A stretch of 46,215 nt of DNA. Source: Clostridia bacterium. GTDB lineage: Bacteria; Bacillota; Clostridia; Oscillospirales; CAG-272. Shown here piece after piece: positions 32,696 to 42,325 of this stretch (position 1 is its first letter; each line of letters begins with the position of its first letter). The position numbers and the translations under genes were made by a program. Location of the stretch: NCBI GenBank assembly GCA_017461365.1, contig JAFTYG010000019.1, positions 1-46,215 of the forward strand, given 5' to 3'. The notes below the pieces were generated by a model. The model worked only from the letters and a program-made list of their open reading frames with translations. It did not search any database and was not told the origin of the DNA.

Positions 32696-33463
32696 ATGAA
32701 AATTCAGGTTTTAATAGCAACTATGCACCAGAAAGATCATTCCTTGCTTGAAAAAATGAATATTCAGACAGATGCCATAGTGGGAAATCAGTGCGACAGA
32801 AATGAAGTAGAGGATTTTGTCCTGAACGGTCACAACATAAAATATCTCAGCTTTGCCGAGCGCGGCGTCGGACTTAACCGCAATAATGCGTTGATGAGAG
32901 CCGATGCGGACGTGTGCTTGTTTGCCGATGACGACATGGTATATGAAAACAATTATGCCGAGACCGTTGAAAGAGCATTTTCCGAAAATCCCGATGCTGA
33001 CGTTATAGTGTTCAATCTTCGAGAAAATGTTGTAACAAGAAGGATTATCACAAAGAAAACGAATGTAGGCTATTTTAATTATCTCAGATACGGTACGGCA
33101 AGAGTTGCCATTAGGCTGTCGAGTGTAAAGCGCAACGGGATATATTTTAATCAATGCTTCGGCGGAGGTACGGAGTATTGTCACGGAGAGGACAACATAT
33201 TTCTTAACTCATGCTTGAAGAAGGGTTTGAAGATCGTAGCTGTCCCCGAATATATCGCGTCTCTTACCGAAGAACGCGCCTCCAGTTGGAACAATGGATA
33301 TGATGAAAAATATATCAGAGATCAGGGTATCCTCTACCGCACGTTGTCAAAAAAATGGTGGAAATTGCTTTGTCTGCAAGATGCGTTCAGGCGAAGAAAA
33401 AGCTATGAAGCGCACGGAAACTTTATACGTGTGTATAAGCTGATGTGCGGAAAACGTTCATAA
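32696..33463 (+). CDS. Glycosyltransferase family 2-like protein
   Basis: 255 aa. Starts MKIQVLIATMHQKDHSLLEKM and shows RGVGLNRNNALMRADADVCLFADDDMVY, where the DDD segment is the metal-binding site. A GGTEYCHGEDNIFLNSCL segment resembles the catalytic base region of GT2 enzymes. The N-terminus lacks the classical VSVIxPxYN start, so it is a divergent GT2 subfamily. It starts 4 bp after the previous stop and is part of the same operon. Confidence 0.82.
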   Translation: MKIQVLIATMHQKDHSLLEKMNIQTDAIVGNQCDRNEVEDFVLNGHNIKYLSFAERGVGLNRNNALMRADADVCLFADDDMVYENNYAETVERAFSENPDADVIVFNLRENVVTRRIITKKTNVGYFNYLRYGTARVAIRLSSVKRNGIYFNQCFGGGTEYCHGEDNIFLNSCLKKGLKIVAVPEYIASLTEERASSWNNGYDEKYIRDQGILYRTLSKKWWKLLCLQDAFRRRKSYEAHGNFIRVYKLMCGKRS

Positions 33464-33533
33464 ATGTAAACAGCGCAGGTTATGAGGAGTATGTCGGTTT
33501 ATACTTTCAAATTACTGAGTTAGGAGAATAACT

Positions 33534-34772
33534 ATGAATATAGCAGTAGCAGGAACAGGTTACGTCGGATTGTCGATAGCCGTGCTTTTAGCGCAACACA
33601 ACAGAGTTACAGCCGTTGATATTGTCCCTGAGAGGGTAGCGCTTATCAATAATAAGAAATCACCGATACGCGACGAATACATAGAAAAATATCTGGTTGA
33701 AAAAAAGCTCGATCTGCGGGCAACTCTCGATGCAAAAAGCGCATATGAGAGTGCTGACTACGTTGTGATCGCCGCTCCCACAAACTACGACACTCAGAAG
33801 AATTTTTTTGATACCTCTGCTGTAGAATCGGTAATTCAGCTTGTAATAAAATACAATCCGAATGCAATAATCGTTATCAAATCTACCATTCCAGTTGGAT
33901 TTACCGCATCCGTCAGAGAAAAGTATTGCTGTGACAATATTATCTTCAGTCCTGAGTTCTTACGTGAATCCAAGGCTCTTTACGATAATCTTTACCCAAG
34001 TAGGATTATTGTGGGTACGGATCTTGAAAACGACCGTCTTGTGAAAGCTGCAAACACCTTTGCGGAGCTTTTGCAAAAGGGAGCGCTCAAGGAAAATATT
34101 GATACGCTTATTATGGGACATACCGAAGCTGAGGCTGTCAAGCTGTTTGCTAATACCTATCTTGCTCTTCGTGTGTCGTATTTCAATGAGCTTGATACCT
34201 ATGCTGAGATAAAGGGGCTTGATACGCAACAGATAATCAACGGCGTTTGTCTTGATCCGCGAATAGGCACACATTACAATAACCCATCCTTCGGTTACGG
34301 CGGTTATTGCTTGCCCAAGGATACAAAGCAGCTTCTTGCGAATTATGAGGACGTACCGCAGAATATGATCTCCGCCATTGTGGAATCTAACAGAACCCGT
34401 AAGGATTTCATAGCAGACCGCGTGCTTCGTATGACCGGATATTACGGATACGAAGAAAATAACACATATAGTAGGTCAAAGGAAGTTCCTCCCGTTATCG
34501 GCGTGTACCGTCTGACGATGAAATCCAACTCGGATAATTTCCGCCAATCCTCAATTCAGGGTATAATGAAGCGGATCAAGGCAAAGGGTGCAAGAGTTGT
34601 TATCTATGAGCCTACGCTTACGGATGGCGAGACGTTTTTCGGCAGTGAAGTTGTAAACAATCTTACAAGATTCAAATCAATGTGTGATGCCATAATCGCT
34701 AACAGATACGATGCATCTCTTGACGACGTGGTTGAAAAGGTATATACAAGGGATATTTTCCGACGTGATTAA
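33534..34772 (+). CDS. UDP-glucose 6-dehydrogenase-like nucleotide-sugar dehydrogenase
   Basis: 412 aa. NAD-binding GTGYVGLS (7-14), SPEFLRES (~139-146), and the active-site [11 protein letters not shown] with Cys259, all of the UDP-glucose/GDP-mannose dehydrogenase family. Length and the KSTIPVGFT segment fit the short Ugd type. Product: probably UDP-glucuronic acid, giving the polymer an acidic sugar. The substrate could be a different UDP-hexose. Nothing else is needed to make it work; no uronate epimerase is visible nearby. A 110-bp AT-rich gap follows. Confidence 0.9.
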   Translation: MNIAVAGTGYVGLSIAVLLAQHNRVTAVDIVPERVALINNKKSPIRDEYIEKYLVEKKLDLRATLDAKSAYESADYVVIAAPTNYDTQKNFFDTSAVESVIQLVIKYNPNAIIVIKSTIPVGFTASVREKYCCDNIIFSPEFLRESKALYDNLYPSRIIVGTDLENDRLVKAANTFAELLQKGALKENIDTLIMGHTEAEAVKLFANTYLALRVSYFNELDTYAEIKGLDTQQIINGVCLDPRIGTHYNNPSFGYGGYCLPKDTKQLLANYEDVPQNMISAIVESNRTRKDFIADRVLRMTGYYGYEENNTYSRSKEVPPVIGVYRLTMKSNSDNFRQSSIQGIMKRIKAKGARVVIYEPTLTDGETFFGSEVVNNLTRFKSMCDAIIANRYDASLDDVVEKVYTRDIFRRD

Positions 34773-34882
34773 AATAACTGCCGAGCAGATCTTATTTTAA
34801 GTATGCGATACCGCGTTTGAAATAAATACAGACGGCTTATATTTATTTGTTTATAACGGTTCAGAGGTAGTAGAGTGCAGAT

Positions 34883-36112
34883 ATGAAGAAAATCTTATTT
34901 TTAACCAGCGCATTTGTCCCTGACGCTGATGCCAACGGCATTTGTGTATATAATCTTGCAAAAGAATATATAAAGCGCGGTGACAGCGTTTATTGCATAG
35001 CCGTGAAGGCGGATGATGTTACCGAATATGAAGAAATTGAAGGTATCCGCATATATCGGGTAAAGAATGCTTGGTTCTCTCGGTTTTTGAAAAAATACGG
35101 CAACAGACAAGGATATGCTAAATGGCTATGCCGTATAGTTCATTTTTTGCGGAATGTGTGTTTAATTCCGATATATCCCAATACGTCGCCTATAAGATCA
35201 AGACAGGTGCTTTCGCTTGCAGAAAGAATCGTTGAAAAAGAAAATATTGACATTGTTATAGGTGCATACAGACCGTATGAGTCGGTTTATGCGGCGAGAA
35301 AGTTAAAGGAGAGATACGGTGAAAAGCTTAAGTGTGTGACTGTGTATCTTGATCTGTTGCTGCAACGTAGAAATCATTCTTACGGGCAAAAATTATATGA
35401 ATATAAAACCGGAAGATCTTTGAAAAAAGATCTTAACAGCTTAGATCTTGTAATGTTTCCCGTATCCGAGCGAAAAAGAATTGAGAAACAGCACGGCTGC
35501 AAAAATATACGATTTTTCGATTTCCCCTTGTATGTGAAAGAAACGGGCGACAAAGAATTTGATCCTCAATTCGATAAGGATGCTATAAATCTTGTTTACG
35601 TCGGCTCGTTGGATGAAAATAACAGAAATCCAAGTCGGATATTCGAGCTTTTATCGGACGTCAGATCAAGAGGGGTAAACTTACGGTTTCACATATGGGG
35701 AAACGTTGCGGGTGTTGAGCGCCTGATAGAAAAAAATAAAGACTTTGTTGATTATCACGGTTACATTGATTACACGTACGTCTATTCGCTTCTTTGCCGA
35801 GCAGATTATTTGGTCAGCGTAGGTAACAAGGTCGTGTTTGATATGGTGCCGAGTAAAATATTTCAGCTCTTTTCCACGGGGCGGCCCGTGATCAATTTTG
35901 TGACGAATGAAAACGACGTATCTCTTCCGTATTTTGAGCGATATGATTTCGGTTGTAATTTGAAAATATATGACAGCGATGCAGACAACGGCGGTATCCT
36001 TTACGATACGTTGACTGCGAATTGGGATGGACAACGGAGGAATGCAGATATATTGTTTTTGGAGAATACACCGAGTCGATTTGCGGATACGGTGAGCACA
36101 GCGTTGGATTAA
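34883..36112 (+). CDS. Glycosyltransferase family 4-like (GT-B)
   Basis: 409 aa. N-terminal KILFLTSAFVPDADANGICVYNLAKEYIKRGD is a typical GT-B acceptor-domain start. The C-terminal half has LVYVGSLDENNRNPSRIFELL and HGYIDYTYVYSLLCRADYLVSVGN, then PSKIFQLFSTGRPVI, in place of the usual EX7E motif, so it is a divergent GT4-type enzyme. It acts in the cytosol on the lipid-linked intermediate. It is part of the AT-rich central block. Confidence 0.82.
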   Translation: MKKILFLTSAFVPDADANGICVYNLAKEYIKRGDSVYCIAVKADDVTEYEEIEGIRIYRVKNAWFSRFLKKYGNRQGYAKWLCRIVHFLRNVCLIPIYPNTSPIRSRQVLSLAERIVEKENIDIVIGAYRPYESVYAARKLKERYGEKLKCVTVYLDLLLQRRNHSYGQKLYEYKTGRSLKKDLNSLDLVMFPVSERKRIEKQHGCKNIRFFDFPLYVKETGDKEFDPQFDKDAINLVYVGSLDENNRNPSRIFELLSDVRSRGVNLRFHIWGNVAGVERLIEKNKDFVDYHGYIDYTYVYSLLCRADYLVSVGNKVVFDMVPSKIFQLFSTGRPVINFVTNENDVSLPYFERYDFGCNLKIYDSDADNGGILYDTLTANWDGQRRNADILFLENTPSRFADTVSTALD

Positions 36113-36156
36113 CTTGATTTCAACTCGGTTTTATAAATATTTGATTTAGGAGTGTT

Positions 36157-37431
36157 ATGAAAAAAGTGGATTCTAACAGAGATCGTATTATTAACGATAT
36201 AACTCTGTTCTTGATATTATTCTTGTCTGCAGGCTTTACTGTTACAAATGACATTATGCCCAATACACTTACAAGAATTCTTTGGGGTGTGGTCGCGCTT
36301 TTGATCGTTATGGGAACGAAAAGGTTTGATCGGAAGCTTGTTATTATCACTGCGTCGATCTGTCTGATAATCGCGGTGAATACGTTATTGAATGACGCAT
36401 CTTTAAAAATTGCCGTATTCTATTGCATAGGCTTTGCAGTAGCCTTTTTGTATGCAAATAAAGTACGGTATGACGTGTTTGCGGACTCTTACGTAAGAAT
36501 AATGACATTTTTATGCGTAATATCGTTGATACTGTGGGCATTCTTTTGGGTAGTTCCTTCGTCGAGAAACTGGTTTGTCGTTGAAAATGCAAAGGGCAAT
36601 CTGTATAACGATCTGTGGCTCTTTTCGACCGCGGTAAATTATCAGGGAATGCCGCGAAATCAGGGAATGTTTTGGGAGCCCGGAGCATTTCAGACCTTTA
36701 TTACTATGGCGCTTCTGATAGAGATCAATAAAGAGGAAATGAGTCTTAAGCGCATAGTAGTATTTATTTTGTCCATAGTAACTACTTTTTCGACTACGGG
36801 CTATTTTATCATCTTTGCGGTCACAGTATATATTCTTTACGTTTTGATGCAGAAAAACAAAAAATCGCCAAACAAGCAGGATAAGATGCGTATAGCTTTT
36901 ATCATTGCGGGAGTTGTTGTGGTATTGCTGCTTTTGTGGCAGACTCTGTTTGACACGAGCACATATTCTGTTTTCGGTAAGATCATCAACTTCTTTAAAT
37001 CGGGAGGCTACGGAGAGAAGGTATCGTCCGTATCTATACGAATTGATTCTGTCATTCGCCCGATAGGAGTGTTCTTTAAGTATCCGATATTTGGCTGCGG
37101 ACACGAAAATTTACGCGATATTCTGTACGATTATACTAACGGTATGAACACCTGTACTTTTGTGAATTGGTTTGCGGTGTACGGTGTATTCTTCGGCGTT
37201 ATAATGTCGTGCGGAACGTATAAGCTTATACGAAAAATAACTCAATCCAAGCTCAGTATCTTTATATGCTTGTGTATATTTTTATTGAGCATCATATCCG
37301 AAGACTACACGAACAGTCCCATAATCATGTTGTTTATTTTAGAGGGATTTAGAAGAAATGAAGAAGTCGTGCCTCAAAATGGATCTAAGAAAGATGAAGA
37401 AGTCTTGTCTCAAAATTGTTCAGATAAATAG
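36157..37431 (+). CDS. Wzy-like O-antigen/capsule polymerase
   Basis: 424 aa with ~10 predicted transmembrane helices and a short loop rich in FWEPGAFQ (~168-175), a motif seen in Wzy/WaaL-type proteins. The final ~26 residues hold a 12-residue repeat (NEEVVPQNGSKK / DEEVLSQNCSDK) made by the tandem DNA repeat that also forms the start of the next gene. It joins lipid-linked repeat units outside the membrane. Low sequence conservation is normal for Wzy, so the call rests on topology, motif and context. Confidence 0.82.
   Translation: MKKVDSNRDRIINDITLFLILFLSAGFTVTNDIMPNTLTRILWGVVALLIVMGTKRFDRKLVIITASICLIIAVNTLLNDASLKIAVFYCIGFAVAFLYANKVRYDVFADSYVRIMTFLCVISLILWAFFWVVPSSRNWFVVENAKGNLYNDLWLFSTAVNYQGMPRNQGMFWEPGAFQTFITMALLIEINKEEMSLKRIVVFILSIVTTFSTTGYFIIFAVTVYILYVLMQKNKKSPNKQDKMRIAFIIAGVVVVLLLLWQTLFDTSTYSVFGKIINFFKSGGYGEKVSSVSIRIDSVIRPIGVFFKYPIFGCGHENLRDILYDYTNGMNTCTFVNWFAVYGVFFGVIMSCGTYKLIRKITQSKLSIFICLCIFLLSIISEDYTNSPIIMLFILEGFRRNEEVVPQNGSKKDEEVLSQNCSDK
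37358..37429 (+). repeat. 36-bp tandem duplication across the wzy/glycosyltransferase junction
   Basis: Unit 1 (37358-37393) and unit 2 (37394-37429) both begin ATGAAGAAGTC(G/T)TG(C/T)CTCAAAAT. In the Wzy frame it repeats a 12-residue tail; in the next gene it repeats MKKSCLK, giving two possible starts. Confidence 0.75.
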
Positions 37432-38614
37432 CTGTACCTTTGGCAGTACAGGAAAGATCATGCGTCAGATTGCGGATAATGCAACTGCGTGTGGATATGA
37501 CGTGTACTGCTGTTATCCTAAAAGCAGAGAAAATTTGAAAATAGAGGTACGGAATTCAATAATTATAGGTGGGCGGATCTCAAGAAACTTGCATCTGTTG
37601 CTTTCGGAATTTACGGGCTTCAACGGTTGCTTTTCAGTGCTTGCAACGGCATCCTTTTTGAGAAAGCTCAAAAAAATCGAGCCTGATATTATTCATCTGC
37701 ACAATTTGCATAATTGCTATATAAATCTTCCGATGCTTTTTAACTATATCAAAAAGCACAATATACCGGTAGTATGGACTTTGCACGATTGTTGGAGCTT
37801 TACGGGACAGTGTCCGTATTTTACGTTGGAAAAATGTGATAAATGGGAAACTGGGTGCTTCGGTTGTCCTCAATACAGACGGTACCCGTCAAGCCGCGTT
37901 GACCGTACCAAAACCATGTACAGATACAAGAGGTCATGGTTTACGGGCGTTCAGAATATGACGCTTGTGACTCCGTCGGAGTGGCTGGCTGATTTGGTTC
38001 ATCAATCGTTTTTGAAGGAATATGAGACAAGGGTTATAAACAACGGTATTGACCTTTGCGCGTTTAACCCTATAAAAAGCGATTTCCGAGAAAAGAACGG
38101 TATATCTAAGGGGCAGTTCATTTTATTAGGCGTTTCTTTTGGTTGGGGTGTGAGAAAGGGCTTGGACGTATTTATTGAATTATCCAAGCGTCTTGACAGA
38201 TCGAGATTTAAGATCGTTTTGGTGGGAACCGATGACGAGGTTGATAAAACGTTGCCTGATACGGTACTTTCTATTCATCGGACTAATAATCAAAAAGAGC
38301 TTGCGCAGATATATTCCGCGGCAGATCTATTTGTGAATCCCACACGAGAAGAAGTTTTGGGAATGGTAAATATAGAGGCGTTGGCTTGCGGTACACCCGT
38401 GTTGACTTTCCGTACGGGAGGAAGTCCCGAAAGTCTCAACGAGACCTGTGGAAGCGTGGTGGATTGCGATGACATAGACGCTATGGAGCAGGAGATTTAC
38501 CGTATTGCCTCGGCTAAGCCGTTTTACGCCGAGGATTGTCTGATACGTGCCAAGGATTTTGATATGAATAAACGCTTTGACGAGTATATTCAGCTATACA
38601 AAGAGATTTTATGA
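37358..38614 (+). CDS. Glycosyltransferase family 4
   Basis: 418 aa from 37358, or 406 aa from the repeated start at 37394. N-terminal KIVQINSCTFGSTGKIMRQI is the glycine-rich GT-B acceptor loop. HLHNLHNCYINLP and VWTLHDCWSFTGQCPYF are typical of WcaC/WcaL-type GT4 transferases, and the C-terminal donor domain has NPTREEVLGMVNIEALACGTPV with the EX7E motif. It overlaps the wzy 3' end by 74 bp in another frame. The first start has GAGGG ~12 nt upstream, and the second has none as good, so I list the longer form. Confidence 0.88.
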   Translation: MKKSCLKMDLRKMKKSCLKIVQINSCTFGSTGKIMRQIADNATACGYDVYCCYPKSRENLKIEVRNSIIIGGRISRNLHLLLSEFTGFNGCFSVLATASFLRKLKKIEPDIIHLHNLHNCYINLPMLFNYIKKHNIPVVWTLHDCWSFTGQCPYFTLEKCDKWETGCFGCPQYRRYPSSRVDRTKTMYRYKRSWFTGVQNMTLVTPSEWLADLVHQSFLKEYETRVINNGIDLCAFNPIKSDFREKNGISKGQFILLGVSFGWGVRKGLDVFIELSKRLDRSRFKIVLVGTDDEVDKTLPDTVLSIHRTNNQKELAQIYSAADLFVNPTREEVLGMVNIEALACGTPVLTFRTGGSPESLNETCGSVVDCDDIDAMEQEIYRIASAKPFYAEDCLIRAKDFDMNKRFDEYIQLYKEIL

Positions 38615-38672
38615 TTACCCGAGAAATTCTCGCTTTTATGTTGCGCAGAACGATCGGTTACAGGTCGGATAA

Positions 38673-39983
38673 ATGAATATTTTAAAAAATAAGATTTTCC
38701 GCAACGCCTCGTGGATCGTGGGTTGCAGAATTATGCAATCGGTATTCAGTCTTATAATCTCGATGCTGACGGCTCGGTATTTAGGGCCGTCAAACTACGG
38801 AATTATAAGCTATGCGGCATCGATAGTCGCTTTTGTCGTGCCCATCATGCAGTTGGGGCTCAGCAACACGTTGGTTCACGAGACGGTAGAGCATTCAGAT
38901 GAAGAGGGTAAGATATTCGGTACGTCGATACTTATGAGTATGTGCTCATCCGTGCTTTGCATCATAGGAATTGCCGGATTTGTATCGGTTGCGAATTTTG
39001 GAGATACTGAGACTATAATCACTTGCATATTATACAGCGCTTTGCTTATTTGTCAAGCGGTTGAAATGATACAGTATTGGTATCAGGCGAAGCTTGCGTC
39101 GAAATACGTTTCGATAGTTTCACTGTGCGCCTACGTTGTCGTTTCGGTGTACAAGCTGTTTTTGCTGATAACGGGGAAGAGTGTATATTGGTTTGCTCTT
39201 TCGAATGCGATAGACTATCTGCTTATCGCAATATCGCTTTTGATCATATACAAAAAGCTTGGCGGTCAGAGGCTCAGCTTTTCGATGACGACGGCGAAAA
39301 GGATGTTCTCGTCAAGCAAATACTATATAGTATCAAGCATGATGGTGACTGTATTTGCTCAGACCGATAAGATAATGCTGATGCTTATGAAGGACGATAC
39401 CACAACGGGTTATTATTCCGCGGCCGTTACCTGCGCGGGAATGACGAGCTTTGTTTTTTCGGCTATTATCGACTCGGCAAGACCTGCTATTTTTGAGAGC
39501 AGAAAGACCGATGAGGCGGCTTTTGAAAAAAATATGAGCAGGCTGTACTGTATAATCATATATGTATCGCTTTTGCAGAGCTTGTTTATGACTATACTTG
39601 CAAAGCCTGTGATCGGGATACTTTACGGGGAGGCATATTATCCTGCAATTCCCGCATTACAGCTTATAGTGTGGTACACGACGTTTTCTTATCTTGGCTC
39701 GGTCCGCAATATCTGGATATTGGCGGAACAGAAGCAGAAATATCTGTGGATCATCAATCTTTCGGGTGCTCTTGGCAACGTTATACTGAATTTTATTCTT
39801 ATCCCCGAATTTGGAATTTTGGGCGCGGCGTTTGCGTCTCTCGTAACACAGATATTTACGAACGTTATCATCGGATTTATCATAAAGCCTATACGGAGAA
39901 ATAACAGGCTTATGTTTAAGGGGCTTAATCCGTTTATCATACTTGAATTGGTTATAAAAAAGAAAGATAAGAAGCATAATTAG
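38673..39983 (+). CDS. Wzx-like polysaccharide flippase
   Basis: 436 aa with ~12-14 predicted transmembrane helices. Starts NASWIVGCRIMQSVFSLIISMLTARYLGPSNYG, the usual polysaccharide-synt/MATE-like N-terminus; QTDKIMLM and FILIPEFGILGAAFASL are further family features. It moves undecaprenyl-linked repeat units across the membrane for Wzy. A basic C-terminal tail follows the last helix. Part of the AT-rich block. Confidence 0.92.
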   Translation: MNILKNKIFRNASWIVGCRIMQSVFSLIISMLTARYLGPSNYGIISYAASIVAFVVPIMQLGLSNTLVHETVEHSDEEGKIFGTSILMSMCSSVLCIIGIAGFVSVANFGDTETIITCILYSALLICQAVEMIQYWYQAKLASKYVSIVSLCAYVVVSVYKLFLLITGKSVYWFALSNAIDYLLIAISLLIIYKKLGGQRLSFSMTTAKRMFSSSKYYIVSSMMVTVFAQTDKIMLMLMKDDTTTGYYSAAVTCAGMTSFVFSAIIDSARPAIFESRKTDEAAFEKNMSRLYCIIIYVSLLQSLFMTILAKPVIGILYGEAYYPAIPALQLIVWYTTFSYLGSVRNIWILAEQKQKYLWIINLSGALGNVILNFILIPEFGILGAAFASLVTQIFTNVIIGFIIKPIRRNNRLMFKGLNPFIILELVIKKKDKKHN

Positions 39984-40030
39984 TTTATCCGTAATTTTCT
40001 TTTAATAGATCAGAAGGAGAAGATGACCGA

Positions 40031-40864
40031 ATGGAGTTAACATCACAGCAATTAAAGGACATAAAGATTATTGAGCTTGATCTGCTTCGTAATTTTATAA
40101 ACGTTTGCGAAAAACTCAATTTAAAATATTATCTGTTGGGCGGAACTCTTTTGGGTGCGGTAAGGCACAAGGGGTTTATTCCTTGGGATGACGATATAGA
40201 CGTAGGTATGCCTCGCGGTGACTATGAGATATTTATATCCGATGGACAGCGGTATTTGTCGGAAGGACTTTTTATACAGTCTATAGAAACAGAACCTGAG
40301 TTACTTATGAATTTTGCCAAGCTCAGAAATTCCAATACGACATTTGTTGAAGAAAGCATAAAGCACTGTCGCGTAAATCACGGTGTTTATATAGACGTGT
40401 TTCCGTTGGATTACTATCCCGATGACGAAAAGGGGCAGAGGACGGTCGACAGAAAAAACAGATTTTACACGCGCCGTATAGCCTCTGAATATTCTTTTGA
40501 GGAAAAAGGAATTAAGAGAAAGACAATATCGGCAATATTGAAGCTCATGTATCCCTCGTCAAAAAACGTTTTGCGTAAGAGGCAGGAGCTGTTCAAGTCG
40601 GTTGCGAAAAGCAATCTGTTAGCGAATTATTGTGGAGCGTGGGGAAAGAAGGAGATCGTTCCCGCAGATTGGTACGGCGACGGAGTGATGCTGGAATTTG
40701 AGGGCATACAGGTAAGTGCTCCCAAGGAATATGACAAATGGCTTACGCAGGTGTACGGTGACTATATGAAGCTTCCGCCAAAGGAAAAAAGAGTTCCTCA
40801 CCATTATGTGGCGGCAGTAGATCTCGAAAAGCCGTACACTGTATATTTAAACGGAGGCAAGTGA
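40031..40864 (+). CDS. LicD-family phosphotransferase
   Basis: 277 aa. LicD signature: YYLLGGTLLGAVRHKGFIPWDDDIDVG, with DDDID (53-57) as the nucleotidyltransferase metal site, and YIDVFPLDYYP further on. LicD enzymes transfer phosphocholine or related phospho-substituents from CDP-activated donors onto glycans. The next gene makes a CDP-glycerol-type donor, so a phosphoglycerol or similar substituent is the likeliest product (inference). Its stop overlaps the next start (TGATG). Confidence 0.88.
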   Translation: MELTSQQLKDIKIIELDLLRNFINVCEKLNLKYYLLGGTLLGAVRHKGFIPWDDDIDVGMPRGDYEIFISDGQRYLSEGLFIQSIETEPELLMNFAKLRNSNTTFVEESIKHCRVNHGVYIDVFPLDYYPDDEKGQRTVDRKNRFYTRRIASEYSFEEKGIKRKTISAILKLMYPSSKNVLRKRQELFKSVAKSNLLANYCGAWGKKEIVPADWYGDGVMLEFEGIQVSAPKEYDKWLTQVYGDYMKLPPKEKRVPHHYVAAVDLEKPYTVYLNGGK

Positions 40865-41256
40865 TGAAGCGTATTATTACTTACGGAACATTCGATCTGT
40901 TGCACTACGGTCATATAAATCTTTTAAAGCGCGCCAAGGAGCACGGAGATTATCTTATCGTAGCCTTGTCGACAGATGAATTCAATTGGAATTCCAAACA
41001 AAAAAAGTGTTATTTCGGATATGAACAGCGTAAGAAATTGCTTGAAGCAATCAGGTACGTTGATCTTGTAATACCCGAGGAGAATTGGGAGCAAAAGCGC
41101 TCGGATATGCACGAATACCATATTGATACCTTTGTTATGGGTGATGACTGGGCGGGGAAGTTTGACTTTTTGAAGGAAGAGGGGGTTGAGGTCGTATATC
41201 TTCCGAGAACTCCTGAGATAAGTACCACTCAAATAAAAGAGAATTTAAGAAAATAA
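40864..41256 (+). CDS. Glycerol-3-phosphate cytidylyltransferase-like (TagD family)
   Basis: 130 aa from the ATG at 40864, set 6 nt after GGAGG; a GTG at 40861 overlaps the site. It has the cytidylyltransferase motif GTFDLLHYGH (8-17, HXGH at 14-17), the MGDDWAGKFD segment and the RTPEISTTQIK signature, where Glu replaces the usual Gly of TGISTT. The enzyme makes CDP-glycerol (or a related CDP-alcohol) from CTP. It fits with LicD just upstream as donor maker and transferase. Confidence 0.9.
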   Translation: MKRIITYGTFDLLHYGHINLLKRAKEHGDYLIVALSTDEFNWNSKQKKCYFGYEQRKKLLEAIRYVDLVIPEENWEQKRSDMHEYHIDTFVMGDDWAGKFDFLKEEGVEVVYLPRTPEISTTQIKENLRK

Positions 41257-41274
41257 TAATTTAGGAGGCGTAAA

Positions 41275-42321
41275 ATGTCCCTATTTACAAACAAAACATT
41301 ACTAATAACCGGAGGAACGGGATCGTTCGGAAATGCGGTGCTGAACCGTTTTCTCCGCACTGACATTGGCGAGATACGCATATTCTCGCGTGACGAGAAG
41401 AAGCAGGATGATATGCGCCATGAGTTTCAGGCAAAGATGCCCGAGGCTTCGGAAAAAATAAAATTCTATATTGGAGACGTTCGCGACATTCAATCCGTTC
41501 GCAACGCTATGCACGGAGTAGATTACATTTTCCACGCGGCGGCGCTCAAGCAGGTGCCCTCATGTGAGTTTTTCCCCATTGAGGCGGTAAAGACCAACGT
41601 TCTCGGTACTGAAAACGTGCTTACTGCCGCTATTGAGGCAGGTGTAAAAAACATTGTTTGTCTGTCTACCGACAAGGCGGCGTATCCCGTTAACGCTATG
41701 GGAACGTCAAAGGCAATGATGGAAAAGGTCATCGTTGCGAAGTCGAGAACGGTATCTCCCGAAAAGACAAAGATCTGCTGCACCCGTTACGGCAACGTAA
41801 TGTGCTCGCGTGGCTCTGTTATTCCTCTGTGGATAGATCAGATAAGAAGCGGAAAGCCCATTACCATTACAGACGGAAGCATGACGCGTTTCATTATGTC
41901 TCTTGACGAGGCTGTCGATCTTGTTCTGTTTGCGTTCGAGCACGGTGAGAGCGGAGATATTCTTGTTCAGAAGGCTCCCGCCTGCACCATTCAGACTCAA
42001 GCCGAGGCTGTCTGCGAGCTCTTTGGCGGTGACAAGGAAAACATCAAGGTCATAGGCATCCGCCACGGAGAAAAGATGTATGAGACACTTCTTACGAACG
42101 AGGAGTGCTCGAACGCTATTGATATGGGCAACTTCTACCGTGTACCCTGCGACAAGAGAGGTCTGAACTATGACAAATATTTCAGCGAGGGTAATGCCGA
42201 GAGAAACACTCTTACCGAGTTTAACTCTAACAATACCGAGCTTCTCACTGTAGAGGAGACGAAGGCGAAGATCGCGAGCCTTGCATATATTCAGGAAGAG
42301 CTTGCAAAGGAAGTAAATTAA
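41275..42321 (+). CDS. capE: UDP-GlcNAc 4,6-dehydratase/5-epimerase (CapE/WbjB/FnlA type)
   Basis: 348 aa. SDR fold: TGGTGSFG (12-19), HAAALKQVPSCEFFP and LSTDKAAYPVNAMGTSKAMME, with Ser131, Met142, Lys146 as the catalytic triad at the same spacing as the large dehydratase at 26778. The short soluble class with a C-terminal FNSNNTELLTVEETKA extension matches CapE-type enzymes, which make UDP-2-acetamido-2,6-dideoxy-L-arabino-4-hexulose. It starts the UDP-L-FucNAc pathway completed by the next two genes. Base composition returns to that of the left flank. Confidence 0.92.
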   Translation: MSLFTNKTLLITGGTGSFGNAVLNRFLRTDIGEIRIFSRDEKKQDDMRHEFQAKMPEASEKIKFYIGDVRDIQSVRNAMHGVDYIFHAAALKQVPSCEFFPIEAVKTNVLGTENVLTAAIEAGVKNIVCLSTDKAAYPVNAMGTSKAMMEKVIVAKSRTVSPEKTKICCTRYGNVMCSRGSVIPLWIDQIRSGKPITITDGSMTRFIMSLDEAVDLVLFAFEHGESGDILVQKAPACTIQTQAEAVCELFGGDKENIKVIGIRHGEKMYETLLTNEECSNAIDMGNFYRVPCDKRGLNYDKYFSEGNAERNTLTEFNSNNTELLTVEETKAKIASLAYIQEELAKEVN

Positions 42322-42325
42322 GACT

